A stretch of DNA of 64,000 nt from Sinomicrobium weinanense (GCF_018863395.1 NZ_JAHKRR010000002.1:1-64000), one strand, 5' to 3'; counted from the stretch's first letter, positions 1 through 8,040 are shown. The notes: generated by a model from the letters alone, not told the origin. Numbers and translations are program-made.

Positions 1-159
1 GGATTGGTCATGCGAAAGGTCCAGGGAACTAAACCGCCCTTAAAAGTGGAATACGCACTGACGGAATTTGGCAAGACCCTTATTCCCGTATTGGATGCCA
101 TTGCCAACTGGGGTTGGGAATTAGGGTGCGCTAAAGGTAAATTGGTTGACTTGGAATAG
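1..159 (+). CDS. HxlR-family winged-helix regulator, C-terminal part (cut by window start)
   Basis: The open frame enters from the left edge and stops at 157-159, leaving 52 residues. The pattern PPLKVEYALTEFG, then LIPVLDAIANWG, is the usual ending of HxlR/DUF24 winged-helix regulators: the wing strand, then the dimerisation helix. This family contains many redox, aldehyde and xenobiotic sensors that act on a neighbouring enzyme gene. Here the next gene encodes a monooxygenase-fold protein and a perfect palindrome lies between them, so local control is plausible. The N-terminal half and the start codon are outside the window, so no ligand or sensing cysteine can be judged. Confidence 0.8.
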   Translation, partial: GLVMRKVQGTKPPLKVEYALTEFGKTLIPVLDAIANWGWELGCAKGKLVDLE

Positions 160-217
160 GCGGGAAAAGTCCGATCAAAATTTGTCCCCATATTGTTAAG
201 CTATCATTAAATTTTCA

Positions 218-237
218 ACCTGTCAATTTTGACAGGT
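218..237. promoter_or_regulatory. Perfect palindrome between the HxlR gene and the monooxygenase-fold gene
   Basis: The 9-base arm ACCTGTCAA at 218-226 and its exact reverse complement at 229-237 flank a two-base centre. No T-run follows, which argues against a simple terminator. Its position between a regulator and its likely target suggests an operator for a dimeric winged-helix protein. The assignment is an inference from symmetry and position. Confidence 0.45.
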
Positions 238-303
238 ATTTCCCTTCAGGGATATTTTATTTAGGTTTACATCTATATAAAAGATCGTATTAAATCTAAG
301 AAA

Positions 304-720
304 ATGAAACCAAAAATAGTTATGCAATCAGTTTATGTCATTGCAGCAATGCTATTCTTCCTTTCTCAAAAAGGCTTCTCACAATTAAAATCAGAAAATA
401 TGAACACAAATCACTCTTTAGAAGTTATTCGTTATACAATTCCAAAAAGCCAGCACAAAAATTTTGAACAAGCATATTCCGAAGCCGGGAAACACCTTCA
501 ATCGTCAGCCTATTGCCTCGGTTACAACATAGTGCACGGTGATGAAGATCCGGATAATTATATCGTGTTTATTCAGTGGACCTCTGCCGATGAGCACTTG
601 AATGGATTTAGAAAAAGCCCTGAATTTACCCCCTTTCTTAATTTGGTAAGGCCCTTTTACAATAACATTCAAGAAATGAAGCATTACAACCCTACTACCA
701 TACAGTGGACAAAAGAATAG
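304..720 (+). CDS. Secreted protein with antibiotic-biosynthesis-monooxygenase (ABM) fold
   Basis: A 138-residue protein. Residues 1-26 form a Sec signal peptide (hydrophobic core around IAAMLFFL, cleavage near GFSQ). The rest has the dimeric ferredoxin-like ABM pattern: a first strand LEVIRYTIP, a helix, YIVFIQWTSADEHLNGFRKSPEF in the middle, and a C-terminal strand. ABM proteins range from cofactor-free monooxygenases to stress proteins with no known reaction, so the substrate cannot be named. It follows an HxlR-type regulator, a common pairing. The start is the only ATG giving a signal peptide. Confidence 0.65.
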   Translation: MKPKIVMQSVYVIAAMLFFLSQKGFSQLKSENMNTNHSLEVIRYTIPKSQHKNFEQAYSEAGKHLQSSAYCLGYNIVHGDEDPDNYIVFIQWTSADEHLNGFRKSPEFTPFLNLVRPFYNNIQEMKHYNPTTIQWTKE

Positions 721-765
721 TACAATATGAAATGAGCCATAACAGCTAAGTTGATACCAACCAAG

Positions 766-1068
766 ATGTTCAATATCACAAGCAATGGAATTATATTTGA
801 AAATGAAGAAATTAGAGTAGATGGAATATATGGCCCTTGGGGAGCAACAACTAAGATTGACGCGACAAATTTTGAAGAGTTATTAATTAATTTAAAGTCA
901 CAAAATGTTGATTTTACCTTCAAGAATAAATTTTTAGAAATACTTACAAAAAGGCAAAAAGAACTGAATTGGGTAGATATTGAAGTTGAATATTATGAAT
1001 TACTTAAAAAATCCTTTAATGACAAAGAGAAAGGAACATTAGATTATACTATTCGTAGCCTTTCCTAA
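766..1068 (+). CDS. Small hypothetical protein
   Basis: About 100 residues, acidic and lysine-rich, with no signal peptide or membrane segment. The frame is open from a TTG at 751, but the ATG at 766 (MFNITSNGI) is the more natural start. I do not recognise the family. The segment IYGPWGATTKIDATNFEELL followed by two amphipathic helices gives a compact alpha/beta look, as in small immunity-type or DUF proteins, but this is impression only. The DNA is much more AT-rich than the ICE genes and lies in a run of unrelated small genes. Confidence 0.5.
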   Translation: MFNITSNGIIFENEEIRVDGIYGPWGATTKIDATNFEELLINLKSQNVDFTFKNKFLEILTKRQKELNWVDIEVEYYELLKKSFNDKEKGTLDYTIRSLS

Positions 1069-1204
1069 ATGCTCTCAACTTGGATGATTACCCTTAGGAG
1101 TTTAAAATTACGTTTTTTGCGTGTAGTCAATATTAAAATGTTAATTTGTTTTACACCTGAAATCAATCTATTTTTAATCTTTAATCGGTAGTTTAAAGAC
1201 TGCC

Positions 1205-1221
1205 GTTATAGCCAATATAAC
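1205..1221. repeat. Short hairpin just upstream of the DUF5694 gene
   Basis: The arms GTTATA (1205-1210) and TATAAC (1216-1221) flank a 5-base centre, 11 bases before the next start codon. Similar short hairpins recur between the unrelated small genes of this 0-4.3 kb stretch. It may be a cassette-type recombination site or just a leader hairpin. Confidence 0.25.
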
Positions 1222-1231
1222 AAAACGATAA

Positions 1232-2096
1232 ATGAAACAAACCATTTTACTTTTATGTATTTTATTTTTCAGCTGTAAGACAGCAAATAAATCTCACGAA
1301 TTAAAAAAGGAAAGCTTATCTGAACAAAAAAATAATAAAATAAAAGTTCTAAATTTTGGAACATTCCACTTTGGACATACGCCTGATGCCAACAAAACAG
1401 AATTTGATGAGCATAGCGAGGAAGCACAGAAAGAAATTAGAGAAATTTCTAAAATGCTAGCTGAATTTAAGCCAACGATAATATGTATTGAAAACTTACC
1501 GAAATTTAATGATGAGATTAATAGAGCCTATCAACAATTTTTGGATAACCCCTCTAAATTAAATACTAATTATGGCGAAAGTAGTATGATTGGGTTTGAT
1601 GTAGGTAGGTTGAGCAATGTGAAAAAAATATATGGAATAGATAATCATATGGGATATAATTATAGTGTTGGGGATTATATTGAAAGAAGTCCAGAACTTG
1701 AAAACTCCATTGATCCAAAAACATATTTACAACTTACAAACGAGCCATTTAAAGATTATCCCGAAATTGCTAAACGTGAAGCGAACTATGAAAAATTGTC
1801 ATTACTTGAAAAATTAAAATTAAGTAATGAACCCGTGCATCTTGATTATTCAATAAACACCAATGCAGATAAATTACTTTATGTAGGTATAGGTGACGGG
1901 TTTGAAGGAGCTGATAATGCAGCTATCTTTTACCATAGAAATATGAAAATATATTCTAATCTAAACAGAATTCCAATGACAAAAAACGACAGGGTATTTA
2001 TAATTATGGGAACAGCCCATACTGCTTTTTTTGAGGGAGTTCATGAAAAGAAGTCCAAAGTTTGAAATGGTAAATACATTAGGTTACTTAAAATAA
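1232..2096 (+). pseudogene. DUF5694-type lipoprotein with a frameshift near its C-terminus
   Basis: The frame from 1232 opens with a lipoprotein signal (FFSC, lipid-attachment Cys at residue 15). It continues with VLNFGTFHFGHTPDA and CIENLP, which match DUF5694 proteins, relatives of TraB/ChaN-type hydrolase folds. The conserved end-motif GTAHTAFF is present. Right after the 7-T run at 2026-2032 the frame leaves the family pattern and stops at 2065. Shifting by one base at that point gives REFMKRSPKFEMVNTLGYL and a stop at 2094-2096, the ending expected for such a protein. So one base has been gained (or two lost) at a homopolymer. It could be a real mutation, a slippage switch or a sequencing error. 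Function unknown. Confidence 0.7.
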
Positions 2097-2100
2097 ATAT

Positions 2101-2119
2101 TGTCTACAATGGGTAGACA
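2101..2119. repeat. Hairpin after the DUF5694 gene
   Basis: Perfect 7-base arms TGTCTAC and GTAGACA flank a 5-base centre, starting 4 bases after the restored stop codon. No T-run follows on either strand, so a Rho-independent terminator is not well supported; a recombination-site relic is an alternative. Confidence 0.3.
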
Positions 2120-2132
2120 GCTCCGCTCCTGA

Positions 2133-2258
2133 TTAAGAATGGAGTGCACCTCTGATACTTTTAGCTTTGGTTTTAGTATAATCTATATCCTCAATGGCCA
2201 AATAAAGTTGGAACTTGTGCTGTTCTTTTGACCCACTGTATTTAGTTTCTGTATAGCC
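2133..2258 (-). pseudogene. Possible gene remnant without start codon
   Basis: On the minus strand, 41 codons stay open between an in-frame stop at 2259-2261 and the stop at 2133-2135, reading ETKYSGSKEQHKFQLYLAIE and on to SIRGALHS. The composition looks protein-like, and a neighbouring frame just upstream reads LSRELGKAIQ, as if the two belonged to one gene broken by a frameshift. No start codon or ribosome-binding site is visible. I do not recognise the family; chance openness in AT-rich DNA cannot be excluded. Confidence 0.25.
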
Positions 2259-2278
2259 TTACCCAATTCTCTTGACAA

Positions 2279-2716
2279 ATGAATATAAAAAAATTAAAAA
2301 TACAGCCGAATAATGGTCTTGACAGTTTTAAGATTGATATTTTAAAATCCCTTAACTTATATGATCGCAAAAAAAACTGTTTGCTAGATTTTGATTTAAG
2401 GCTTGAAAATTATTTTAATAGACATCAAAATTTAAAAGTGGTAATTGATATTGATGAAAAAAAATTATCCAAGAATATTTTTAAAAAGAAGTTTTGGAAT
2501 CTAAGTGAATACAAACGGGAAATCCCAAAGGGGTACCCCTTTGGATCTTCGAATATGGAAACACAAGCACACTATGATCCAATTGTTTGTAATGAGAAAT
2601 ATTATAAAGATGTCGAAAGAATTAAATCCGAAACTAAAGAAGAATTAAACTTTCTGATTATAAATTTTGAAAAATTAAATATGACAGATCATTTGGAAAT
2701 TAAAATACATGAATAA
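2279..2716 (+). CDS. Hypothetical cytoplasmic protein
   Basis: A 145-residue lysine-rich protein without signal peptide or membrane segment. Predicted pattern: an N-terminal alpha/beta part (LKVVIDIDEKKL), a central loop KGYPFGSSNMETQAHYDP rich in glycine and proline, and a C-terminal pair of helices. I recognise no family. It lies alone between the broken DUF5694 gene and the DUF1963 gene, in strongly AT-rich DNA, consistent with recently acquired accessory DNA. Confidence 0.5.
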   Translation: MNIKKLKIQPNNGLDSFKIDILKSLNLYDRKKNCLLDFDLRLENYFNRHQNLKVVIDIDEKKLSKNIFKKKFWNLSEYKREIPKGYPFGSSNMETQAHYDPIVCNEKYYKDVERIKSETKEELNFLIINFEKLNMTDHLEIKIHE

Positions 2717-2802
2717 CTATCACCAATAATGTTGTAGCCTAACCCTTTTTGATAAACTGAATTTGAATACCTTGTATACCCAATATAAAACAGATCAATG
2801 AT

Positions 2803-3639
2803 ATGAGCTTTTGGAAGAACATATTTGGATATAAAACCGGGAAAAATAACACGAAAACGGGTTCCCATTTTGATACCTACAGAAATGAACTCCATAAACT
2901 CAACTTAAAATCAATTTCAGATTTAGAAGCATTAGTAAAGCCCTTAATCCGGGAAACCACAAAAATTGAAGTTTTACCGGCTTCAAGGCCTCCTGAGAAC
3001 TCTCAATTGAATTCTCATTTTGGAGGGCAGCCGTATTTTGAAAAAGGTGAACACTGGCCAACTACCAAAGACGGAAAAGCACTAGATTTCATATTTCAAG
3101 TATTCAATGCTCCAGATCTAGATTTACCAAAGCATATCGCGCTGATCCAATTCTATTACGACTGGGAGGTATCTCCCTGGGATTCTATAGATGATGGGTG
3201 GAAAGTAAAAATATACCCTAAAGTGAATCCGGAACATCTAAAATTCATTGAAAAACCTGAAACGTCATATACATCGAGCTATTGCGGGATTGCTTTTAAA
3301 CCAACAAGGACGTTACCCGATTGGGAAGGGATTGATCTGCACTGTCCTGATGCCTCAAAATTATCTTGTGTGCTAAACGAAAATGAGCCCTGGGAACCTT
3401 ATGACCAGGTAGTTACCAAACTCATTGGGGAACAGGATTATCAGAGCCAACTCGGGGGCTATCCCAAATGGGTTCAAGGAGAGGCTACCCCAAAAGATAA
3501 CGAAGGTAAATCCATGAAACTTTTATTTCAAATAGATTCAGAGGACCATGCCGGATTGATGTGGGGAGATACCGGATTGATTTATGTTTTTTATGATCCA
3601 AAATCGGAACGCATCGAATTTACCCTGCAATGTTATTAA
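2803..3639 (+). CDS. DUF1963 (YwqG-like) protein
   Basis: A 278-residue soluble protein. The N-terminal third is helical (FDTYRNELHKLNLKSISDLE). Then comes the DUF1963 signature: SHFGGQPYFEKGEHWP, a strand-turn unit of the YwqG fold, followed by IFQVFN and the repeated FQIDSEDHAGLMWGDTGLIYVFY near the C-terminus. YwqG-type proteins are common in bacteria as presumed immunity or SMI1-like accessory proteins, but no biochemical role is established. A gene for a toxin partner is not visible next to it. Start at the ATG following a short AT-rich leader. Confidence 0.75.
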   Translation: MSFWKNIFGYKTGKNNTKTGSHFDTYRNELHKLNLKSISDLEALVKPLIRETTKIEVLPASRPPENSQLNSHFGGQPYFEKGEHWPTTKDGKALDFIFQVFNAPDLDLPKHIALIQFYYDWEVSPWDSIDDGWKVKIYPKVNPEHLKFIEKPETSYTSSYCGIAFKPTRTLPDWEGIDLHCPDASKLSCVLNENEPWEPYDQVVTKLIGEQDYQSQLGGYPKWVQGEATPKDNEGKSMKLLFQIDSEDHAGLMWGDTGLIYVFYDPKSERIEFTLQCY

Positions 3640-3691
3640 TCAAAAAAACGCTACACAACGCCGGACCCTGGTGTGTAAAATTGTAATACAA

Positions 3692-4261
3692 ATGAAATTC
3701 AGAACTGTCCTATTAGCACTAATTTCCGGTTTGATTTTTTCCTGCAAAAATGCAAACAACCCAACAAATCCTGTTCCTACCGATCAAGTTAATGATTCAA
3801 CCCAGATCAAACTGTTCTTGAATGAAAAACCCAAAAGTTTCAAAGCAAAAACCATAAAGGGAAACGAGTTCAATTCTAAAAATAACGCCGGTAACTATTG
3901 GGTGATCTTTATTTATGACAAGGGATATTTAAAACCTAGCGAAAGTTATGATATGGCTTCGGAACTGAACTATACCTATAAAAAATTCAAGGGTAAAATT
4001 TCCTTTATCGGGATTATTGAAGGGTTGATTGAAAGTGAAAACGAACTGGATGCTTTACTCCATCAAAGTGACATTCAATTCAATCAAATTGACAACACAA
4101 GGTCCTGGTCTTTTGAAAAGGAAGAACAATTGAATTATAACATGTACTGTAGCCCGGCAAAAATAATCATAGATCCGGAAGGAAAAGTTATTTTCAGTAT
4201 GTGCGGTGGACATACTGAAACCATAAATTACAAATTGGACAGTATCGTTCAAAAACTATGA
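3692..4261 (+). CDS. Thioredoxin-fold lipoprotein without active-site CxxC
   Basis: The frame is open from 3584, but the first part overlaps the preceding gene; the ATG at 3692 gives a proper lipoprotein signal (MKFRTVLLALISGLIFSC, Cys at 18). The mature part reads FKAKTIKGNEFNSKNNAGNYWVIFIYDKG, then a helix, then PAKIIIDPEGKVIFSMCGG, the order of elements in AhpC/TlpA-like thioredoxin folds including the cis-proline region. The usual CxxC or peroxidatic Cys after the first long strand is absent (DKGYLKP instead). It is therefore probably a redox-inactive binding version anchored in the envelope. Confidence 0.6.
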   Translation: MKFRTVLLALISGLIFSCKNANNPTNPVPTDQVNDSTQIKLFLNEKPKSFKAKTIKGNEFNSKNNAGNYWVIFIYDKGYLKPSESYDMASELNYTYKKFKGKISFIGIIEGLIESENELDALLHQSDIQFNQIDNTRSWSFEKEEQLNYNMYCSPAKIIIDPEGKVIFSMCGGHTETINYKLDSIVQKL

Positions 4262-4388
4262 ATCTACGCCCCTGAATTTATTATATCCTGAATTCGGTCC
4301 ACAGGGGATAGCGGTCTGAAATCATGCAGGACAAACTCCATTTTTACGGGAAACCATACTAAAACAAAAAAACAGGAGTTACATTAAT

Positions 4389-4604
4389 ATGATGATCACC
4401 AGGGTACAGAAATTAATTGTAAGGCAGATGGCCAAGGGGTATACCCAGCCGGAAGTATCGGCCTATTTAAAACGGCGGGGGATCACCCCCAATAGCCTAA
4501 GCACCATTGAAAAGGAACTTTTAAAGTTAAAAAAGGAGTTCAAGGCACAATCCATGGTGCACTTGTTTGTTATTTTGATCCGTAAGGGGCATTTAAAGGT
4601 ATAA
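4389..4604 (+). CDS. Small helix-turn-helix protein (LuxR/sigma-4-like)
   Basis: A 71-residue protein consisting almost only of an HTH: LIVRQMAKGYTQPEVSAYL as helix-turn-helix entry and TPNSLSTIEKELLKLKKEF as recognition helix, resembling the C-terminal domain of LuxR-type regulators. There is no receiver or sensor part. AGGAG is visible about 9 bases upstream of the ATG. Its target is unknown. The end nearly meets the convergent SRPBCC gene. Confidence 0.6.
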   Translation: MMITRVQKLIVRQMAKGYTQPEVSAYLKRRGITPNSLSTIEKELLKLKKEFKAQSMVHLFVILIRKGHLKV

Positions 4605-4610
4605 CATGGG

Positions 4611-5060
4611 TTAAGCATCGGGAATTTCGGGCTCGACCAGTTTCTTTAGTTTTTCCAGTGATTCCTGCCAGCCCAGGTAGCACATCTCTAGGGGAATAGC
4701 ATCAGGGATGCCCTCCTGTACGATATGTAGATCCGTTCCGCAGGAAATTTTTGCAAACCGGATCGTGGTTGTCATTTCCCCCGGCAGGTTCGCATCATCA
4801 AACCGATCGGTATGCCTGATCATTTCATTGGGTTTTATGTCGAGGAACTTACCTCCGAAGGAATGGCCGTTACCGGTGGAGAAATTGGTAAAGGACATTT
4901 TATAGGCACCTCCTGTTTTAAAATCCAGTTGGTGCACTTTTGCGGTAAAGCCATAGGGCGGCAGCCAGGCGGCATAGGCCTCTGCGGTTGAAAAGGCTTT
5001 AAATACTTTCTCAGGGGTAGCAGTCAGTACCCGGTGTAAGGTTACGGTGTTGTTTGCCAT
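4611..5060 (-). CDS. AHSA1/SRPBCC-family protein
   Basis: A 149-residue protein with START/Bet v1-type fold: LHRVLTATPEKVFKAFSTAEAYAAWLPP is the typical opening strand and two short helices. It is followed by FKTGGAYKMSF, FLDIKPNEMIRHTDRF and the long C-terminal helix LGWQESLEKLKKLVEPEI. Such proteins bind hydrophobic ligands or act as stress or Hsp90-activator-like factors. The specific ligand is not predictable. Upstream at 5096-5103 (minus strand) TAACTTTG matches a Bacteroidota -7 element, although no good -33 box is seen. Confidence 0.8.
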   Translation of the reverse strand: MANNTVTLHRVLTATPEKVFKAFSTAEAYAAWLPPYGFTAKVHQLDFKTGGAYKMSFTNFSTGNGHSFGGKFLDIKPNEMIRHTDRFDDANLPGEMTTTIRFAKISCGTDLHIVQEGIPDAIPLEMCYLGWQESLEKLKKLVEPEIPDA

Positions 5061-5378
5061 GATCTTTATTTTTTAGTTCAACTTGTTTTATACTTCAAAG
5101 TTAGGCCAGGTAAATGGGAATTAAAAGTCGTGATTACGACGGATCAAAGGGGTGATCACGCCATAGCGGACTTTGCGGCATTCTTTTTGGCCTGCAACAG
5201 CAAAAGAAACCAAATCTCTTTAAAAACCTGTCTATCTTTATAAAGGTATACATTTATCCTTAAGGCAATCCACGTACTAGGTTAATTTATATTACCCCCT
5301 CCTGACAATAAAAAAAGTTCATAAAAAAAAGGAAGAGGCCGGTTTCCCGGCCTCTTCCATAACTCCAATTACCCTAAG
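5061..5378. other. Intergenic region between the accessory genes and the ParB gene
   Basis: No gene is supported here. It contains the SRPBCC promoter region (TAACTTTG on the minus strand, 5096-5103), small symmetries around 5128-5160 (CGTGAT and ATCACG facing each other) and the ParB-gene terminator at its right end. It is the last stretch before clear ICE genes, so the element boundary may be here or further left. I see no copy of the tRNA-Pro end that would mark it. Confidence 0.4.
5331..5358 (-). terminator. Rho-independent terminator of the ParB-like gene
   Basis: A 12-base perfect stem (5331-5342 with 5347-5358, GC-rich GGAAGAGGCCGG) has a 4-base loop. In the minus-strand direction it is followed by a run of eight T. 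It lies about 20 bases past the ParB stop codon. Confidence 0.85.
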
Positions 5379-7181
5379 CTATCCTTTTAGGGCTTTAGCC
5401 TGTTTTTGGAGTACCTCGATGCGCTCCTTCACCCTTTTTTCCCGTTTGTCCCCGGCTTCGGCATACCGGGCTTCAATGGCTTCAATTTCCTTCTTATAGT
5501 ATGCCTTCATGGCCGCATAGAAACTGATGTTGGTCCAGTCATTGGTATGGTTGCTTTCCCCGAAGTGCACCTGCCTGGTGAGCAGGTACCGGATGAGCTT
5601 GTTGAGGGTGGCCTCCTTAAAATCCTCTTTAAACCGGGCTACAATCTCTTCCCGGGTTCCTTCGATGACATTTCCGTAAAAATCCCTGAACTGGTCGGTC
5701 TGCCCATAATACCCGATATTGTTTTCGTACAGGGAGATCGCAAAGGCGGCCATTTCTCCCGTGGACAAGGGTTTATCCATATTGATGTATTCCGTATCAC
5801 GGATCATGTATGCCACTTCCTCGAATAACCTGTTATTTTCAATCTGTTTTTTCCGGAATTCGCGTCCTTCGATCTTAACGATCTGTTCTTCGGGGGTACA
5901 TTCCGCCATCTTGCGCTTATCCAGCGGAAGTGCCTGTGCTGTTTCTACCCGTTCGGGTATTTCCCTTAACTTTACCAGGATCGCTTCGGACTTATAGGAA
6001 TCCGTATGGAGCAGGATACCTTTTGAGAAGCCATCACCGGTAGCGTTATCGTATTCCTTCCGCGCTTCGGCATAGGTTTCCAGGGCATGGTCCAGCCCCT
6101 CCTGTAGTTCCTCATCGCTGTAGTCGATATGCTGGTTTCGTTCCCTGATAATTTCCAGGGTGGGTTTCACCGGTTCTTTGAGGATGTCAAGCTCATCGGT
6201 AAGGTGCACGGCCAGTCCGTGTTCTTCCATCCGGGCCATGATGTATTGATTGCCTTCTTCTTCCGCCCAATAGCTGCTGATCTTGGGCACCAGCATCAAT
6301 TTATCCTTTTTGGCCTTCCTGATCAGGTTCAGCAAGGTCTGCACCTTTTTGTTCTCAAAACAGGCAGTCCGGGTACAGATCATTTTACCTTCACCGAACA
6401 GGTTGCCCTGGTTGGCGGCGTTAAAGGGACACAGGGTACAGGCACCGGCTTTCGGAAGTAGTTTTTTATCCGAGAGATCAAAAGGGGCATTTTCGAGGTT
6501 AAAGGTTTCGTTCTCTATCAGCCTTTTGAGCTTGTTGGCATGAAATTCCCCGTTCAGGCTTTCCAGCATCATCTGTTGTTCTTCGGGGTCGAAGAGCGCC
6601 ACAGCTATCCCGAGGGAAAGGGTCATCTCCCCGCTTCGTACATAGTGTTTGAACCCTTCGATCAGCCCAGCCAGTTTGAGGCGTTGCCTGACGAAGTTTT
6701 CAGTGCGGCCCAAACGTTTTGCTATCTCTGCCGGGCTATACCTGTAGACCAGGTAGGCCATGGCTTCAGCTTCTTCGGTGGGTTCCACATCCCGGCGTTG
6801 CAGGTTTTCGATGATCTGTACTTCCAGGACTTGATCATCGTCATAGTCCCTGACGATGGCGGGAATGGTTTTTTGCCCGGCCAGTTTACCAGCCCGGTAC
6901 CGGCGTTCTCCCATCACAATGATGTAACCGGTCTTAGCTTTCCGGACCGTGATGGGTTGCAGGACCCCATGCTCGGCAATGCTTTGGGCCAGTAATTGGA
7001 GGCTCTCCTGGTCGAAGGTCTTTCGGGGTTGTTTCGGATCAGGCTTTATAACGGCCAGATCCAGCTCCCGGACCTGAAGGCTGGTTCCGTTCTTGTCGGC
7101 AACGGTCTTAACATTCTCTCTGGCGGGTTTCTTCCTGCCGGTTGTTTTCTGTGCTCTTTTTTGTTTTGTTTGTGTTTCCAT
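5379..7181 (-). CDS. ParB/RepB-like protein, ICE maintenance
   Basis: A 600-residue protein with a basic N-terminal tail. A ParB nucleotide-binding domain lies at about residues 36-130 with the diagnostic GERRYRAGKLAG and ENLQRRDVEPTEEAEAM boxes. A ParB HTH follows (YSPAEIAKRLGRTENFVRQRL). Next is a cysteine cluster, CTLCPFNAANQG then CTRTACFENK, that looks like a metal site, and finally a long helical C-terminus of unknown role. Large ParB-like proteins of this type are typical of Bacteroidota plasmids and ICEs and may serve partition, nucleoid or regulatory roles. No ParA gene is seen in the window, so classical partition would need a host or distant partner. Confidence 0.85.
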   Translation of the reverse strand: METQTKQKRAQKTTGRKKPARENVKTVADKNGTSLQVRELDLAVIKPDPKQPRKTFDQESLQLLAQSIAEHGVLQPITVRKAKTGYIIVMGERRYRAGKLAGQKTIPAIVRDYDDDQVLEVQIIENLQRRDVEPTEEAEAMAYLVYRYSPAEIAKRLGRTENFVRQRLKLAGLIEGFKHYVRSGEMTLSLGIAVALFDPEEQQMMLESLNGEFHANKLKRLIENETFNLENAPFDLSDKKLLPKAGACTLCPFNAANQGNLFGEGKMICTRTACFENKKVQTLLNLIRKAKKDKLMLVPKISSYWAEEEGNQYIMARMEEHGLAVHLTDELDILKEPVKPTLEIIRERNQHIDYSDEELQEGLDHALETYAEARKEYDNATGDGFSKGILLHTDSYKSEAILVKLREIPERVETAQALPLDKRKMAECTPEEQIVKIEGREFRKKQIENNRLFEEVAYMIRDTEYINMDKPLSTGEMAAFAISLYENNIGYYGQTDQFRDFYGNVIEGTREEIVARFKEDFKEATLNKLIRYLLTRQVHFGESNHTNDWTNISFYAAMKAYYKKEIEAIEARYAEAGDKREKRVKERIEVLQKQAKALKG

Positions 7182-7424
7182 GATTCCTGGATTTTAGTTA
7201 AACAATATTTGAGCACTTACCAAGCGGAAGACAAACTTTTGGAGTGGCCAGGAAACGGAATAAAAAGTGAGCCCTGAACGGCTTTATGCCGTCCCTGGTC
7301 CGACAAATAGTTTGCGAGCTTACCTTTCGGAAATATTGTAGGAACGTATACTTAAATTAATACAAGGGCTTTCGGAGCTACTACAAAAGTGGGCAGCCTT
7401 GATCTATTTCATTACAAAACAAAA

Positions 7425-7449
7425 AAGCCATCCCGGGGCGGGATGGCTT
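7425..7449 (-). terminator. Terminator of the histone H1-like gene
   Basis: A 10-base stem AAGCCATCCC (7425-7434) pairs with 7440-7449 around a 5-base loop. On the minus strand it is followed by TTTTTTGTTTTG. It lies 11 bases beyond the stop codon of the small histone-like gene. Confidence 0.85.
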
Positions 7450-7459
7450 GCGTATGGGG

Positions 7460-7636
7460 TTATTTTTTAGAGGCTTCCACGGACGCCTTACGAAACTCTT
7501 TAAGGAGTTTTTCCAGGTTCAAGGATGCTTTCCTGGCCCGGGTCCCGGCAGCTTTGTTACCGCTTTCTACTTGTGCTGTTGCATCTGTGTTAAAGGTTTC
7601 GATTTCCGTTCGGATCTTGTTTAATAGGTCTTTCAT
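7460..7636 (-). CDS. Histone H1-like (Hc1 family) small basic protein
   Basis: A 58-residue protein beginning MKDLLNKIRTEIETFNTDA. The middle AGTRARKASLNLEKLLKEF and lysine end SVEASKK are those of the short Hc1-like nucleoid proteins found across Bacteroidota chromosomes and mobile elements. They bind DNA non-specifically and probably compact it; an ICE copy could help silence or shape the element. It is convergent with nothing, has its own terminator, and lies just upstream of the ParB-like gene on the same strand with about 280 bases between them. Confidence 0.85.
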   Translation of the reverse strand: MKDLLNKIRTEIETFNTDATAQVESGNKAAGTRARKASLNLEKLLKEFRKASVEASKK

Positions 7637-7722
7637 TATTTTCTATTTTGAGATAATAACGTTTACTAACCAAATCTTATTGCCGACCGGTGTTTATTTA
7701 AACCACCTCTTTTTTTTTGCTT

Positions 7723-7980
7723 TCAATGTTGTATCAAAATATGATGGGTCACATCCATCTGGTCATATTGTACATTCATTAAGTACCTGCCACTGGGTAA
7801 ATCCGAAACATTAAATCTAAACACCCTTTTTTCAGGACTATAATTTAATGTCCGTAATGGGTTTCCGGTATGGTCATATGAGGTAATGTTACCTTGGGCA
7901 TTGGAGGTGTTGTAATTTTCAATAATGATTGGTTTTGGATTTAGGTGTTTGTTAGAATCTGATAGTACACTTTTCCGCAC
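7723..7980 (-). CDS. Orphan fragment resembling a type IX secretion (T9SS) C-terminal domain
   Basis: A frame of 85 codons from GTG. The stretch ITSYDHTGNPLRTLNYS, then RVFRFNVSDLPSGRYLMNVQ and a short last strand HHILIQH, has the strand order and DLPSGxY box of T9SS type A sorting domains, normally the last 80 or so residues of a large secreted protein. Here an in-frame stop lies only four codons upstream of the GTG and no signal peptide exists, so it cannot be exported by itself. Most likely it is the leftover 3' end of a deleted gene; a small free-standing protein is less likely. Confidence 0.45.
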   Translation of the reverse strand: MRKSVLSDSNKHLNPKPIIIENYNTSNAQGNITSYDHTGNPLRTLNYSPEKRVFRFNVSDLPSGRYLMNVQYDQMDVTHHILIQH

Positions 7981-8040
7981 ACACAGATATCACGCTTCCT
8001 ATGAAAGGATCGTGGAGAGCACAATAAATATTTAACTGTT

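Noticed and set aside
2101-2119. Insertion sequence end
   Set aside because: No transposase gene and no matching second end or target duplication is visible.
3584-3691. Earlier start for the thioredoxin-fold lipoprotein
   Set aside because: The upstream codons overlap the preceding gene and would hide the lipoprotein signal that begins at 3692.
5406-7277. Several open plus-strand frames opposite the ParB-like gene
   Set aside because: Antisense shadows of a long, GC-rich coding region; the ParB motifs on the minus strand decide.
7389-7814. Open plus-strand frame of 141 codons
   Set aside because: It lies antisense to the clear Hc1-like gene (7460-7636) and across its terminator; no family resemblance.
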